Positions 36,342 through 43,831 of a stretch of DNA of 64,000 nucleotides are shown here, in pieces. Position 1 is the first letter of the stretch. Every line of letters starts with the position of its first letter. The notes beneath the pieces were generated by a model that saw nothing but the letters and a program-made list of their open reading frames with translations, ran no database searches and was not told where the DNA came from. Origin of the DNA: Ilumatobacter sp. Lineage in GTDB: Bacteria; Actinomycetota; Acidimicrobiia; Acidimicrobiales; Ilumatobacteraceae. Location: NCBI GenBank assembly GCA_007693335.1, contig REDU01000070.1, forward strand, positions 23,515 to 87,514, given 5' to 3'. Both the position numbers and the translations under genes were made by a program.

Positions 36342-37119
36342 TGTCGGGGAACGCCCTGGCGTCCTGGTACACGAAGAGGTGACCGCCCTCGTAGCGGCGG
36401 AGCTCGCTGTCGGGGATGCGCTCGTGCATGGCCTGGCTGTTCGAAGGCGGAGCGACACCGTCGAACTCACCGCACGCGATCAGCGTCGGGCAGGCGATGC
36501 GCTCGAGCCGGTCCCACACGTCGTGGTACCGCCGGGCCTCGAGTTGCAGGCGCTCGCCCAGACGTTGCTCGTCGGTCCTCGGCGCGGCGGCGCGCTCGGC
36601 CATCATCTCGGCGATCGCCCGGTCGGCAGGATGATCGCGCAACCATCCCTCGTCGAAGCGGGTGTCGAGGTCGCGCAGTGAGATGCGTGTCCGCTCCTCG
36701 GGTGGGAGGTCGACCAGCTCGTGGAGCGGAGAGCTCGACCCGCCGGCGCCACCGGGCGATGTGCACACCAGTGCCAGGCGCTCGAGCCGCTCCGGATGTG
36801 TCACCGCGAGTTCCTGGGCCACCATGCCGCCGAAGCTGATGCCGAACACGGCACAGGTGTCCCATCCGACGTGGTCGAGCAGGGCAGCGGCATCGGTGGC
36901 GTAGTCGGCCATCGTGGGGGGTTCGTTCGTGTACGGGAGTCCCGTGCGACCGAGCCCGCGCTGGTCGTGAACCAGCACGTCGGCGTGGCGTGCCAACCGG
37001 TCGATCAGCGGCGCCGTCCCCTCGATCGTGCCGCCTGAGCCGTTGAGGACGAGCAACCGACGGCCCTCGCCCCGCTGCTCGTAGTACAGGTCGAGATCGG
37101 CGAGTGAGAGGGTCGGCAC
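36319..37119 (-). CDS. Alpha/beta hydrolase
   Basis: 266 residues. Oxyanion GSGGT, nucleophile elbow GISFGG, catalytic Asp in CGEFDGVAP and His in YEGGHLF: a full triad. Similar to proline-iminopeptidase/ester-hydrolase-like proteins; substrate unknown. Its 3' end overlaps the sulfotransferase gene on the other strand by 23 nt. Confidence 0.85.
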   Translation of the reverse strand: MPTLSLADLDLYYEQRGEGRRLLVLNGSGGTIEGTAPLIDRLARHADVLVHDQRGLGRTGLPYTNEPPTMADYATDAAALLDHVGWDTCAVFGISFGGMVAQELAVTHPERLERLALVCTSPGGAGGSSSPLHELVDLPPEERTRISLRDLDTRFDEGWLRDHPADRAIAEMMAERAAAPRTDEQRLGERLQLEARRYHDVWDRLERIACPTLIACGEFDGVAPPSNSQAMHERIPDSELRRYEGGHLFVYQDARAFPDITTFLTS

Positions 37120-37176
37120 GTGATCGGACCGTAGCGCCCGAGCGGCGACCGGTCAGGTCGCCGGTCAAGTCGCCGG

Positions 37177-37572
37177 TCAGGGCCGGTGGGGCCCGTGCGG
37201 GAGCAGCTCACCCACGGTGGACGAGGCCGATTCGCCAGCGGGATCGCTCACGAACACCTCCACGGTCGGTCCACCCAGCTCGAGCGCCACCTGCAGGCAT
37301 GCTCCGCAGGGGTATGTCAGCCGGCCGTTGGTGCGCTTCGCCACCAGCGCCAGCGCCGTCGGTCGCTCACCCGCGGTCGACACGGCGAACAGCGCGACCC
37401 GTTCGGCGCACATCGCCAGCCCGAGCGAGACGTTCTCCACGAGCGCGCCGGGCACGATGCTGCCACGGTCGGTCCGCACGGCGGCCCCCATCGCGAAGCC
37501 CGAGTACGGCACGTAGGCACGGGCTCGGGCCGCGACGGCTTCGTCGAGCAACAGCGGGTCGATCACGGGCAT
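37177..37572 (-). CDS. cdd: Cytidine deaminase-like protein
   Basis: 131 residues, full length for the homotetrameric type. Motifs: YVPYSGFAMGAAV, then MCAERVALF (zinc Cys plus catalytic Glu) and YPCGACLQV (two zinc Cys). Deaminates cytidine and deoxycytidine to uridine forms in pyrimidine salvage. The ATG at 37572 was preferred over a GTG one codon earlier. A 12-bp direct repeat (GGTCAGGTCGCC, GGTCAAGTCGCC) lies just downstream of the stop on the far side, 37151-37174. Confidence 0.85.
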   Translation of the reverse strand: MPVIDPLLLDEAVAARARAYVPYSGFAMGAAVRTDRGSIVPGALVENVSLGLAMCAERVALFAVSTAGERPTALALVAKRTNGRLTYPCGACLQVALELGGPTVEVFVSDPAGESASSTVGELLPHGPHRP

Positions 37573-37602
37573 CACCGTACTGCGCGATGCGGGGGCGTCG
37601 AG

Positions 37603-38007
37603 CTACCCCTCGACAACGATGGTGCCGGTCATCGACGGGTGGAACTCGCAGAAGAACGCGTACTCGCCGGGTTCGTCGAAGGTGAAGCTGAAGGTGTCGC
37701 CACCGGCGAGCACACCCGAGTCGAACACGTCGTCCACCGAGGTCCAGGTGTGCTGGGCGCTGTCGTCGTTGCGGACCACCACCGTGGTGCCCGCCGCGAC
37801 GGTTCCGACACCGGTGAACGCGAAGCCCGAGATCACGATCTCCGCGGTCGCGGCATCGGTGGCGTCCGGATCGACCGCGCCGTCGGCGTCGGTCTCGATC
37901 ACCCTCGCCGCATCGCCGTCGTCGTCACCACCGCATGCCATCGGGATCAGGAGGAGTCCCGCTGCCAGCGCGAGCGTTGCGGATCGGTCACGTCGGAGAA
38001 TGGCCAT
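37603..38007 (-). CDS. Cupredoxin (plastocyanin-like) lipoprotein
   Basis: 134 residues. Signal peptide with a lipobox-like IPMAC at residues 21-25, an acidic linker and a blue-copper fold. Copper ligands are visible: the first His in AQHTW, then Cys, His and Met in FFCEFHPSMTG. Probably an extracytoplasmic electron carrier or copper-binding protein. It is divergent from the SulP operon. A TACCCT lies close to its start on the minus strand, suggesting a short or absent leader. Confidence 0.85.
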   Translation of the reverse strand: MAILRRDRSATLALAAGLLLIPMACGGDDDGDAARVIETDADGAVDPDATDAATAEIVISGFAFTGVGTVAAGTTVVVRNDDSAQHTWTSVDDVFDSGVLAGGDTFSFTFDEPGEYAFFCEFHPSMTGTIVVEG

Positions 38008-38128
38008 ACCCGAGGGTACGTCGGGTTCGACGTCTCGTCACGTCGCCACCGGGCCGGCCCCGCCGTCGTCCTGTCTGTGGTGGATGCCCGGATCCGCTGG
38101 TTCGGCGCGGACAGTTCGGGGTGGGGGG

Positions 38129-38157
38129 TTGCATCGGGGATGAAATGTACGTACTAT
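38129..38157 (+). promoter_or_regulatory. Promoter of the sulfur operon, probably leaderless
   Basis: TTGCAT (38129-38134), a 17-nt spacer, TACTAT (38152-38157), then only 7 nt to the ATG at 38165. No ribosome-binding site is present. The geometry fits a leaderless mRNA. Confidence 0.6.
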
Positions 38158-38164
38158 TCCAGAT

Positions 38165-39922
38165 ATGTCCGGACAACTGGCGAGGGTGCTGCCCGCAGCG
38201 GGGTGGTTGCGTGAATACCGGCGTGACGACCTGCGGCCCGATCTCGCCGCCGGCCTCACCGTGGGGGCGATGCTCGTGCCCCAGGGCATGGCGTACGCGC
38301 AGCTCGCCGGGCTGCCGCCGGAGATCGGGCTCTACTCGGTCACGTTGCCGCTGTTCGTCTACGCACTGCTCGGGACGTCCCGGCAGCTCGCGGTCGGACC
38401 CGTCGCCGTCGTCTCGCTCCTGACCGCAGCGGCGCTCGCACCGATCGCCGCCGAGGGAACGGCCGAGTACCTGGCCGCGGCCGCGCTGTTGGCGCTCATG
38501 GTCGGGGCGTTCACCCTCCTGCTGGGGTTGGCCCGGATGGGCTGGGTCACGAACCTGCTGTCGCACCCCGTGCTCGTGGGGTTCACGGCGGCCGCCGCGC
38601 TCATCATCGGGGCCAGCCAGGTCAAGCACGTGCTGGGCGTTCAGATCCCCCGCACCGAGAGCTTCTCCACCACCGTCATCGAGCTCGCACGGTCACTCGG
38701 CGACGTGCGCGGCCTGACGTTGCTGATCGGTCTCGTCACGATCGTCGCCCTGTTGCTGATGAAGCGCTGGAAGGGAACCTTCCCGGCGGCCCTCGCCGTG
38801 GTCGTGGTGGGCGTCGTGGTGAGCGCCGTCGCCGGATTGGCCGAGCGTGGAGTGGGCGTCGTCGGAGAGGTGCCGGGAGGGCTCCCGGGCTTCGCCCTGC
38901 CGTCGATCAGCAGCAGCCTGGTCGGCCGTCTGGTGCCGATCGCCCTGACCATCACCCTCGTGGGGTACATGGAGTCGATCGCGGTCGCCAAGGTGTACGC
39001 CCGCAAGAGCCGCTACGAGGTGGAGCCGAACCGCGAACTGGTCGCCCTGGGGGCCTCGAACGTGGCAGCCGGCGTCATCGGCGGTCAGCCCGTGACCGGC
39101 GGCTTCTCCCGCACGGCGGTCAACGCCGCGGCCGGTGCCCGTACCCCGCTGGCCTCCATGGTCAGCGCCGGGCTGATCATGCTGGTGCTGCTCTTCCTCA
39201 CCGGGCTGTTCACCGAGCTCCCCCAGGCGGTGCTGGGCGCCGTCGTGATCGTGGCGGTCATCGGCCTGTTCGATGTGACCGAGATGCGTCACATCGCCCG
39301 GGTCAAGCGCAGTGACGCCGCAGTCATGGCCGGCACCTTCGTGGCCACGTTGGGGCTCGGTGTCGAGCTGGGCATCGCCGTCGGGGTGGTCGCGTCGTTG
39401 ATCGTGATGGGTGCCCGCATCATGAACCCGCACAGCGCCGAGGTCGGCCGTCTTCCCGGCAGCGAGGCGTACCGGAACATCGAACGCTTCCCCGAGGCCG
39501 AGCGCATCCCCGGCATCGGGATCATCCGCATCGACGTGGCGCTCAACTTCGCCAACGTGACCTTCCTCAAGAAGCGGTTGGCGGAGCTCGGTCGGACCCA
39601 TCCCGAGGGTCTGTGTCACATCGTGCTCGACGGTGCAGGCATCAACGATCTCGATGCATCGGCCGAGTCCGCGCTGTCGGATCTCGTGGGCGACTACGAC
39701 GATCGCGGCATCACGATCCACCTCGCCAACGTGAAGGGTCCCGTGCGTGACGTCATGGTGCGATCGGGCCTCTGGATGCGGCTGGCCGATCGGGTGCATC
39801 CTTCCGTGCATCTCGCCGTCACGGCCATCTGCGAGGTGGACGGGTGCGAGCGCGGTCCACAGGGCGAGGTCATCCGTCCCGCCTGTCACCGCATCGGTCT
39901 CGATGAGCGGGTGACGCTGTGA
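38165..39922 (+). CDS. SulP-family anion transporter with STAS domain
   Basis: 585 residues: N-terminal ~410 residues with the SulP core (GLTVGAMLVPQGMAYAQLAGLPPEIGLYS) and C-terminal STAS domain (VLDGAGINDLDASAESAL). It is followed, with a 4-nt overlap, by a beta-carbonic anhydrase. A SulP/carbonic anhydrase pair often means bicarbonate transport, yet the rest of the operon handles sulfane sulfur, so sulfate or thiosulfate is equally possible. First gene of the operon behind a leaderless promoter. Confidence 0.88.
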   Translation: MSGQLARVLPAAGWLREYRRDDLRPDLAAGLTVGAMLVPQGMAYAQLAGLPPEIGLYSVTLPLFVYALLGTSRQLAVGPVAVVSLLTAAALAPIAAEGTAEYLAAAALLALMVGAFTLLLGLARMGWVTNLLSHPVLVGFTAAAALIIGASQVKHVLGVQIPRTESFSTTVIELARSLGDVRGLTLLIGLVTIVALLLMKRWKGTFPAALAVVVVGVVVSAVAGLAERGVGVVGEVPGGLPGFALPSISSSLVGRLVPIALTITLVGYMESIAVAKVYARKSRYEVEPNRELVALGASNVAAGVIGGQPVTGGFSRTAVNAAAGARTPLASMVSAGLIMLVLLFLTGLFTELPQAVLGAVVIVAVIGLFDVTEMRHIARVKRSDAAVMAGTFVATLGLGVELGIAVGVVASLIVMGARIMNPHSAEVGRLPGSEAYRNIERFPEAERIPGIGIIRIDVALNFANVTFLKKRLAELGRTHPEGLCHIVLDGAGINDLDASAESALSDLVGDYDDRGITIHLANVKGPVRDVMVRSGLWMRLADRVHPSVHLAVTAICEVDGCERGPQGEVIRPACHRIGLDERVTL

Positions 39923-40548
39923 ACGCCCTGGATCACCTGCTCGACGGCAACGAACGCTTCTGCCACGGGGTGAGCGACCATTGCGCCGACCGCCTCGAGC
40001 GACGCCTCGCCTGTCTCGATGCCCAGGAGCCCTCGGTGGCGGTGCTGTCGTGCGCCGATGCCCGGGTCGATCCCGACATCGTGTTCGACGCACCACTCGG
40101 TGACCTGTTCTCCGTGCGGATCGCCGGCGCGCTCGCCACCGACGAGGCCATCGCCTCGTTGCGCTACGCCGTCGATGTGCTCGGCGTGCGCACCGTGGTC
40201 GTGCTCGGCCACGAGGGATGCGGTGCGGTGGCCGCCGCCGTGGCCGGTCACGCCCCTGCGGCGCTCGAGTCGCTGGTCGCCCCCATCCGGGCGGTGATCT
40301 TCGACAGCACCGACCCGGTTCGCGACAATACGTGTGCCCAGGCGCACCGCGTGCGCGTCGAGCTCGACCCGGAGGTGGCCGTGCTCGGCGCCGTGTACAG
40401 CGCGGCCACGGGTCGGGTGGAGATCCATCCCGTCCCCCTCGACGACACCTCGCTCACCCACACCCTCTCCCAGACCACCCTCTCCCAGACCACCATCAAC
40501 CAGACCAACGTCAACCAGACCACCACCCGAAAGGACCCCCTGACATGA
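39919..40548 (+). CDS. Beta-class carbonic anhydrase with repetitive C-terminal tail
   Basis: 209 residues. Zinc ligands are visible as SCADARVD (Cys-x-Asp-x-Arg) and LGHEGCGAV (His-x2-Cys). It interconverts CO2 and bicarbonate. The last ~30 residues are made of four five-residue repeats (TLSQT, TLSQT, TINQT, NVNQT), absent from normal members and encoded by a 15-bp tandem repeat. GTG start overlapping the transporter stop (GTGA); its stop overlaps the next ATG. Confidence 0.88.
   Translation: MNALDHLLDGNERFCHGVSDHCADRLERRLACLDAQEPSVAVLSCADARVDPDIVFDAPLGDLFSVRIAGALATDEAIASLRYAVDVLGVRTVVVLGHEGCGAVAAAVAGHAPAALESLVAPIRAVIFDSTDPVRDNTCAQAHRVRVELDPEVAVLGAVYSAATGRVEIHPVPLDDTSLTHTLSQTTLSQTTINQTNVNQTTTRKDPLT
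40462..40521 (+). repeat. Four 15-bp tandem units at the end of the carbonic anhydrase gene
   Basis: ACCCTCTCCCAGACC twice, then ACCATCAACCAGACC and AACGTCAACCAGACC. In frame, so copy changes alter the protein tail by five residues. Confidence 0.85.
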
Positions 40549-41135
40549 CTGCCCCCCTCCCCACATCCGTGCGCCTCCGCCCCTCCGAGGTCCAGCAGCT
40601 CATCGCCGCCGAGCCCACCACGCGGCTCATCGACGTGCGTACCACGGGGGAGTTCGAGGGCGGACACATCTCGGGCGCGTACAACGTTCCGCTCGACACG
40701 CTCGGTGAGCACCGCGAGGAGATCTCCCGGCTGGCTGCCCCCGTCGTGCTCGTGTGCCAGTCGGGTGCCCGTGCGGCCAAGGCCGAGGACACCCTGCGGC
40801 TCTCGGGGATGGACAACATCCGCATCCTCGAGGGCGGGATGAACGCCTGGTCGACGGCTGGCGCTCCGGTGCGTACCGTGAAGGAGCGATGGGGTCTCGA
40901 ACGCCAGGTCCGCCTGGTGGCCGGTTCGATCGTGCTCGCCGCCATCGTGGTGAGCATCTGGGTGCCGGCCGCCCGATTCGTCGCCGGATTCGTGGGGGCC
41001 GGGCTCACGTTCGCGGCGCTGTCCAACACCTGCGCGATGGGGATGCTGCTCTCGAAGCTCCCGTACAACCGCGGCGCCGCCTGCGACATCGACGACGTCG
41101 TCCGTCGCCTCCGCGTGGAGACACCGGCCCGATGA
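40545..41135 (+). CDS. Rhodanese with C-terminal membrane anchor (DUF2892-like)
   Basis: 196 residues. Residues 1-115 are a rhodanese (RLIDVRTTGEFEGGHISGAYN; active Cys in LVCQSGARAAKA). Residues about 125-175 form two membrane helices ending in SNTCAMGMLLSKLPYNR, the pattern of inner-membrane rhodaneses. Transfers sulfane sulfur, probably at the inner face of the membrane. AAAGGA precedes the ATG. Overlaps the carbonic anhydrase stop and the leader codons of the next gene. Confidence 0.88.
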   Translation: MTAPLPTSVRLRPSEVQQLIAAEPTTRLIDVRTTGEFEGGHISGAYNVPLDTLGEHREEISRLAAPVVLVCQSGARAAKAEDTLRLSGMDNIRILEGGMNAWSTAGAPVRTVKERWGLERQVRLVAGSIVLAAIVVSIWVPAARFVAGFVGAGLTFAALSNTCAMGMLLSKLPYNRGAACDIDDVVRRLRVETPAR

Positions 41136-41140
41136 ACCCG

Positions 41141-41194
41141 CTCACCGACGAACCACTCACCGACGAACCACTCACCGACGAACCACTCACCGAC
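41141..41194 (+). repeat. 15-bp tandem repeat (3.6 copies) before the persulfide dioxygenase
   Basis: CTCACCGACGAACCA three times plus CTCACCGAC. It is in frame with an ATG at 41132 that overlaps the preceding stop, encoding LTDEP repeats, and ends just before the ribosome site of the downstream gene. Confidence 0.9.
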
Positions 41195-41209
41195 AACAAG
41201 GAGTCCACC

Positions 41210-42613
41210 ATGTACTTCCAGCAGTACTACCTGCAATGCCTCAGCCTCGCCTCCTACATGATCGGCGACACCACCACCGGCCGCGCCGTGGTGGTCGACC
41301 CGCAGCGTGACATCGGCGAGTACCTGGCCGACGCCGAGGCCAACGGCCTCACGATCGAGCGTGTGATCGAGACGCACTTCCACGCCGACTTCCTCTCGGG
41401 ACACCTCGAACTGGCCGAGGCCACCGGTGCCGTCATCTCCTACGGCGAGGCCGCCGTGGAGACCGTCGGCTTCCCGATCGAGCCGTTGGCCGACGGGCAG
41501 CGCCTCGACCTCGGTCAGGTCCAGCTCGAGATCCGCCACACACCTGGCCATACGCCCGAATCGATCTCGATCGTGGTGTACGAGACGCCCGACTCGGCTC
41601 CGTACGGCGTCCTGACGGGCGACACCCTCTTCATCGGCGACGTGGGCCGGCCCGATCTGCTCGCGTCGATCGGTGTGACCGCCGACGAGTTGGCCCGCAT
41701 GCTCTACGGCTCGCTGCACGATCAGCTGATGACGCTCCCCGACGACACCAAGGTGTACCCGGCGCACGGGGCGGGTTCGGCGTGCGGCAAGAACCTCTCG
41801 ACCGAGACGGTCAGCACCATCGGTGAGCAGCGCCGCACCAACTACGCGGTGCAGCCGATGTCGGTGGACGACTTCGTGTACGCCGTGACCGAGGGGCAGT
41901 CGGCAGCGCCGCTGTACTTCTCGTTCGCGGCCAACCGGAACCGGCAGGACCGCGAGCTGCTCGACGAGACGGCCGAGGTCGAGATGCTCGACCTCGATGC
42001 CGCCCAGAAGGCGATCGCCGATGGGGCCGTGCTGCTCGACACCCGCGACAACGCCCTCTTCGCTGCGGGTCACCTCCGCAACTCGGTGAACGTCGGGCTC
42101 GATGGGCGTTTCGCTGAGTACGTCGGGCAGGTCGTCCCGGCCCATACCCCGCTGGTGCTCGTGACCGAGCAGGGCCTGGAGAAAGAGGCCGAGGTCCGTC
42201 TGGCCCGCATCGGCTTCGACCAGGTGCTCGGAGTGCTGGCCGAGCCGGAGCGGGTCATGGCCGAGCATCCCGAGTTGGTCGAGCAGGCCTCCCGTCTGAC
42301 GGCGGCCACGTTGGCCGACCGCCTCCGTGAGGCCACCGATCAGGACCGGCCCGTGCTCGTGGACGTCCGCAACAGCGGCGAGCACGCAGCCGGCACCATC
42401 GACGGGGCGGAGCACGTGCCGCTCGCCGAATTGTCGACGCGTCACGCCGAACTCGATCCGTCGCGGCCGACGGTGGTGTTCTGCGCCGGCGGTTACCGCT
42501 CGAGTGTGGCTGCCAGCGTGTTGCGGGCGTCGGGTTTCACCGACGTCTCCGACCTGCTGGGCGGGTTCGGCGCGTGGGACGCCGCCGAGGGCCTGGCCGG
42601 AGCGACACGATGA
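41210..42613 (+). CDS. CstB-like persulfide dioxygenase with pseudo-rhodanese and rhodanese domains
   Basis: 467 residues from ATG 41210, which has AAGGAG nine bases upstream. An MBL domain (about 1-240) has THFHADFLSGH and metal-site residues in HTPGHTPES and LTGDTLFIGDVGRPD. A middle rhodanese fold (about 265-360) lacks Cys at its active loop (LVTEQGLEKEA). A C-terminal rhodanese has an active Cys in VFCAGGYRSS. This three-part order is that of CstB, which oxidises persulfides and yields sulfite or thiosulfate with iron and O2. An in-frame ATG at 41132 would add 26 residues made mostly of LTDEP repeats. Confidence 0.87.
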   Translation: MYFQQYYLQCLSLASYMIGDTTTGRAVVVDPQRDIGEYLADAEANGLTIERVIETHFHADFLSGHLELAEATGAVISYGEAAVETVGFPIEPLADGQRLDLGQVQLEIRHTPGHTPESISIVVYETPDSAPYGVLTGDTLFIGDVGRPDLLASIGVTADELARMLYGSLHDQLMTLPDDTKVYPAHGAGSACGKNLSTETVSTIGEQRRTNYAVQPMSVDDFVYAVTEGQSAAPLYFSFAANRNRQDRELLDETAEVEMLDLDAAQKAIADGAVLLDTRDNALFAAGHLRNSVNVGLDGRFAEYVGQVVPAHTPLVLVTEQGLEKEAEVRLARIGFDQVLGVLAEPERVMAEHPELVEQASRLTAATLADRLREATDQDRPVLVDVRNSGEHAAGTIDGAEHVPLAELSTRHAELDPSRPTVVFCAGGYRSSVAASVLRASGFTDVSDLLGGFGAWDAAEGLAGATR

Positions 42614-43047
42614 GCGCCGTGACGAACACGAGCGGGGCCCGGAACCTCGGCATCGCGGCCCTGGCCGTTGCCGCCGTCAGCATGCTGGCTGCGTGTGGTT
42701 CCGACGACGGCGTCGAAGCCGCAGGAGCGGGAGTGCGCGTCGTCAACGTGGACGAGGCCGCTGAACTGCTCGCTGCCGGCGACCGGACGGTGATCGACGT
42801 TCGGACGCCACAGGAGTTCGTGGGCGGTCATCTGGCCGGCGCCCGGATGATCGACATCCAGGGCCCCACGTTCGAGCAGGAGATCCGCGCGCTCGATCCG
42901 GACGACTCGTACATCATCTACTGCCGCACCGCGAACCGCAGTGCGGGGGCCCGTCAGCTGATGTCCGAGCTCGGCTTCGTCGACGTGGTCGACATCGCGG
43001 GCGGTGTCGTGGCCTGGTCGGAGGCGGGGCTGCCACTCGAGAACTGA
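42610..43047 (+). CDS. Rhodanese lipoprotein
   Basis: 145 residues. Signal peptide and lipobox MLAAC with Cys29, then a single rhodanese domain (TVIDVRTPQEFVGGHLAGAR) with active Cys105 in IYCRTANRS. Being outside the membrane, it may collect or deliver sulfane sulfur there, complementing the membrane-anchored rhodanese and the cytoplasmic persulfide dioxygenase of the same operon. Overlaps the previous stop by 4 nt; last gene of the operon. Confidence 0.87.
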   Translation: MSAVTNTSGARNLGIAALAVAAVSMLAACGSDDGVEAAGAGVRVVNVDEAAELLAAGDRTVIDVRTPQEFVGGHLAGARMIDIQGPTFEQEIRALDPDDSYIIYCRTANRSAGARQLMSELGFVDVVDIAGGVVAWSEAGLPLEN

Positions 43048-43066
43048 GTTCGGTCGGTCGAACCGA

Positions 43067-43831
43067 TCAGCCGGATCGCGGTGCGAACTGCGATCCGGCG
43101 GTGCCGGGCCCGGTCCAGTCGGTCACGAACGTGTACCGGTCGCCGCGCACGACGGTGCGACGCCATTCGATCGCGACACCGTCTGACTCGGTGCGGCGCT
43201 CGACCACGAACACGGCCTGGTCGGCGGGGATGTCGAGCAGGGCGCGGTCGGTCTCGTCGGCCAGACCGGGGTTGATGCGCTCCCACCCTGACGTGGGTCG
43301 CACCCCGGTGAGCCGGTCGAGTTCGGCGTAGACCGCAGTGTGTTCGAGATCGACCATGAGCAGCGGACGGCCGACCTCGGCCGGGAGCCAGAGATCGTCC
43401 ACCGCGATGGGCACCTCGTCGGCGAGACGCAGCCGACGTAGGTGGACGAGCTCGGCGTCGGGTTCGAGGTCGAGTTGTCCGGCAGCAGCCGTGTCGGTCA
43501 CCTCGCCGGAGGTGAGCACGGTGCTGCGCTGTTCGTACCCCTGGTCCTCGATCGAGCGGAACAGGCTGTAGAGCGGACCGAGCGGCTGGTGCAGCACCGG
43601 CTGCTTGATGAAGCTGCCTCGACCCCGCTCGCGTTCCAGCACCCCTTCGTCCTGGAGCTTGCGGACGGCCTCGCGCACGGTGTGGCGGCTGACCTCGTAC
43701 TGGTCCATCAGCTCGCGGTCGGTCGGGAACCCGCGGTCGAACTCCCCGGTGGCGAGCCGGTCACGCAGATCGTGCAGCAGCTGGGCCCAGAGTGGGAGGG
43801 GGCCGTCGCGGTCGAGCCGTGCCGAGGTCAT
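43067..43831 (-). CDS. GntR-family regulator with UTRA domain (HutC type)
   Basis: 254 residues. N-terminal winged helix (LPLWAQLLHDLRDRLATGEF; YEVSRHTVREAVRKLQDEGVL; RGRGSFI) and C-terminal UTRA effector domain (ELVHLRRLRLADEVPIAVDDLWLP). It presumably responds to a small ligand. The ATG at 43831 overlaps the stop of the DNA methyltransferase gene, so the two are one transcript; an ATG four codons earlier is possible. Convergent with the sulfur operon, 19 nt apart. Confidence 0.88.
   Translation of the reverse strand: MTSARLDRDGPLPLWAQLLHDLRDRLATGEFDRGFPTDRELMDQYEVSRHTVREAVRKLQDEGVLERERGRGSFIKQPVLHQPLGPLYSLFRSIEDQGYEQRSTVLTSGEVTDTAAAGQLDLEPDAELVHLRRLRLADEVPIAVDDLWLPAEVGRPLLMVDLEHTAVYAELDRLTGVRPTSGWERINPGLADETDRALLDIPADQAVFVVERRTESDGVAIEWRRTVVRGDRYTFVTDWTGPGTAGSQFAPRSG

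Noticed and set aside
41132..41209. N-terminal extension (LTDEP repeats) as the true start of the persulfide dioxygenase
   Set aside because: A good AAGGAG site precedes the ATG at 41210, and the family begins there; kept as an alternative and as a repeat finding.
43048..43063. Short hairpin (GTTCG/CGAAC) between the convergent rhodanese and GntR genes as a terminator
   Set aside because: Only 5 bp with a 6-nt loop and no T-tract; too weak to call.
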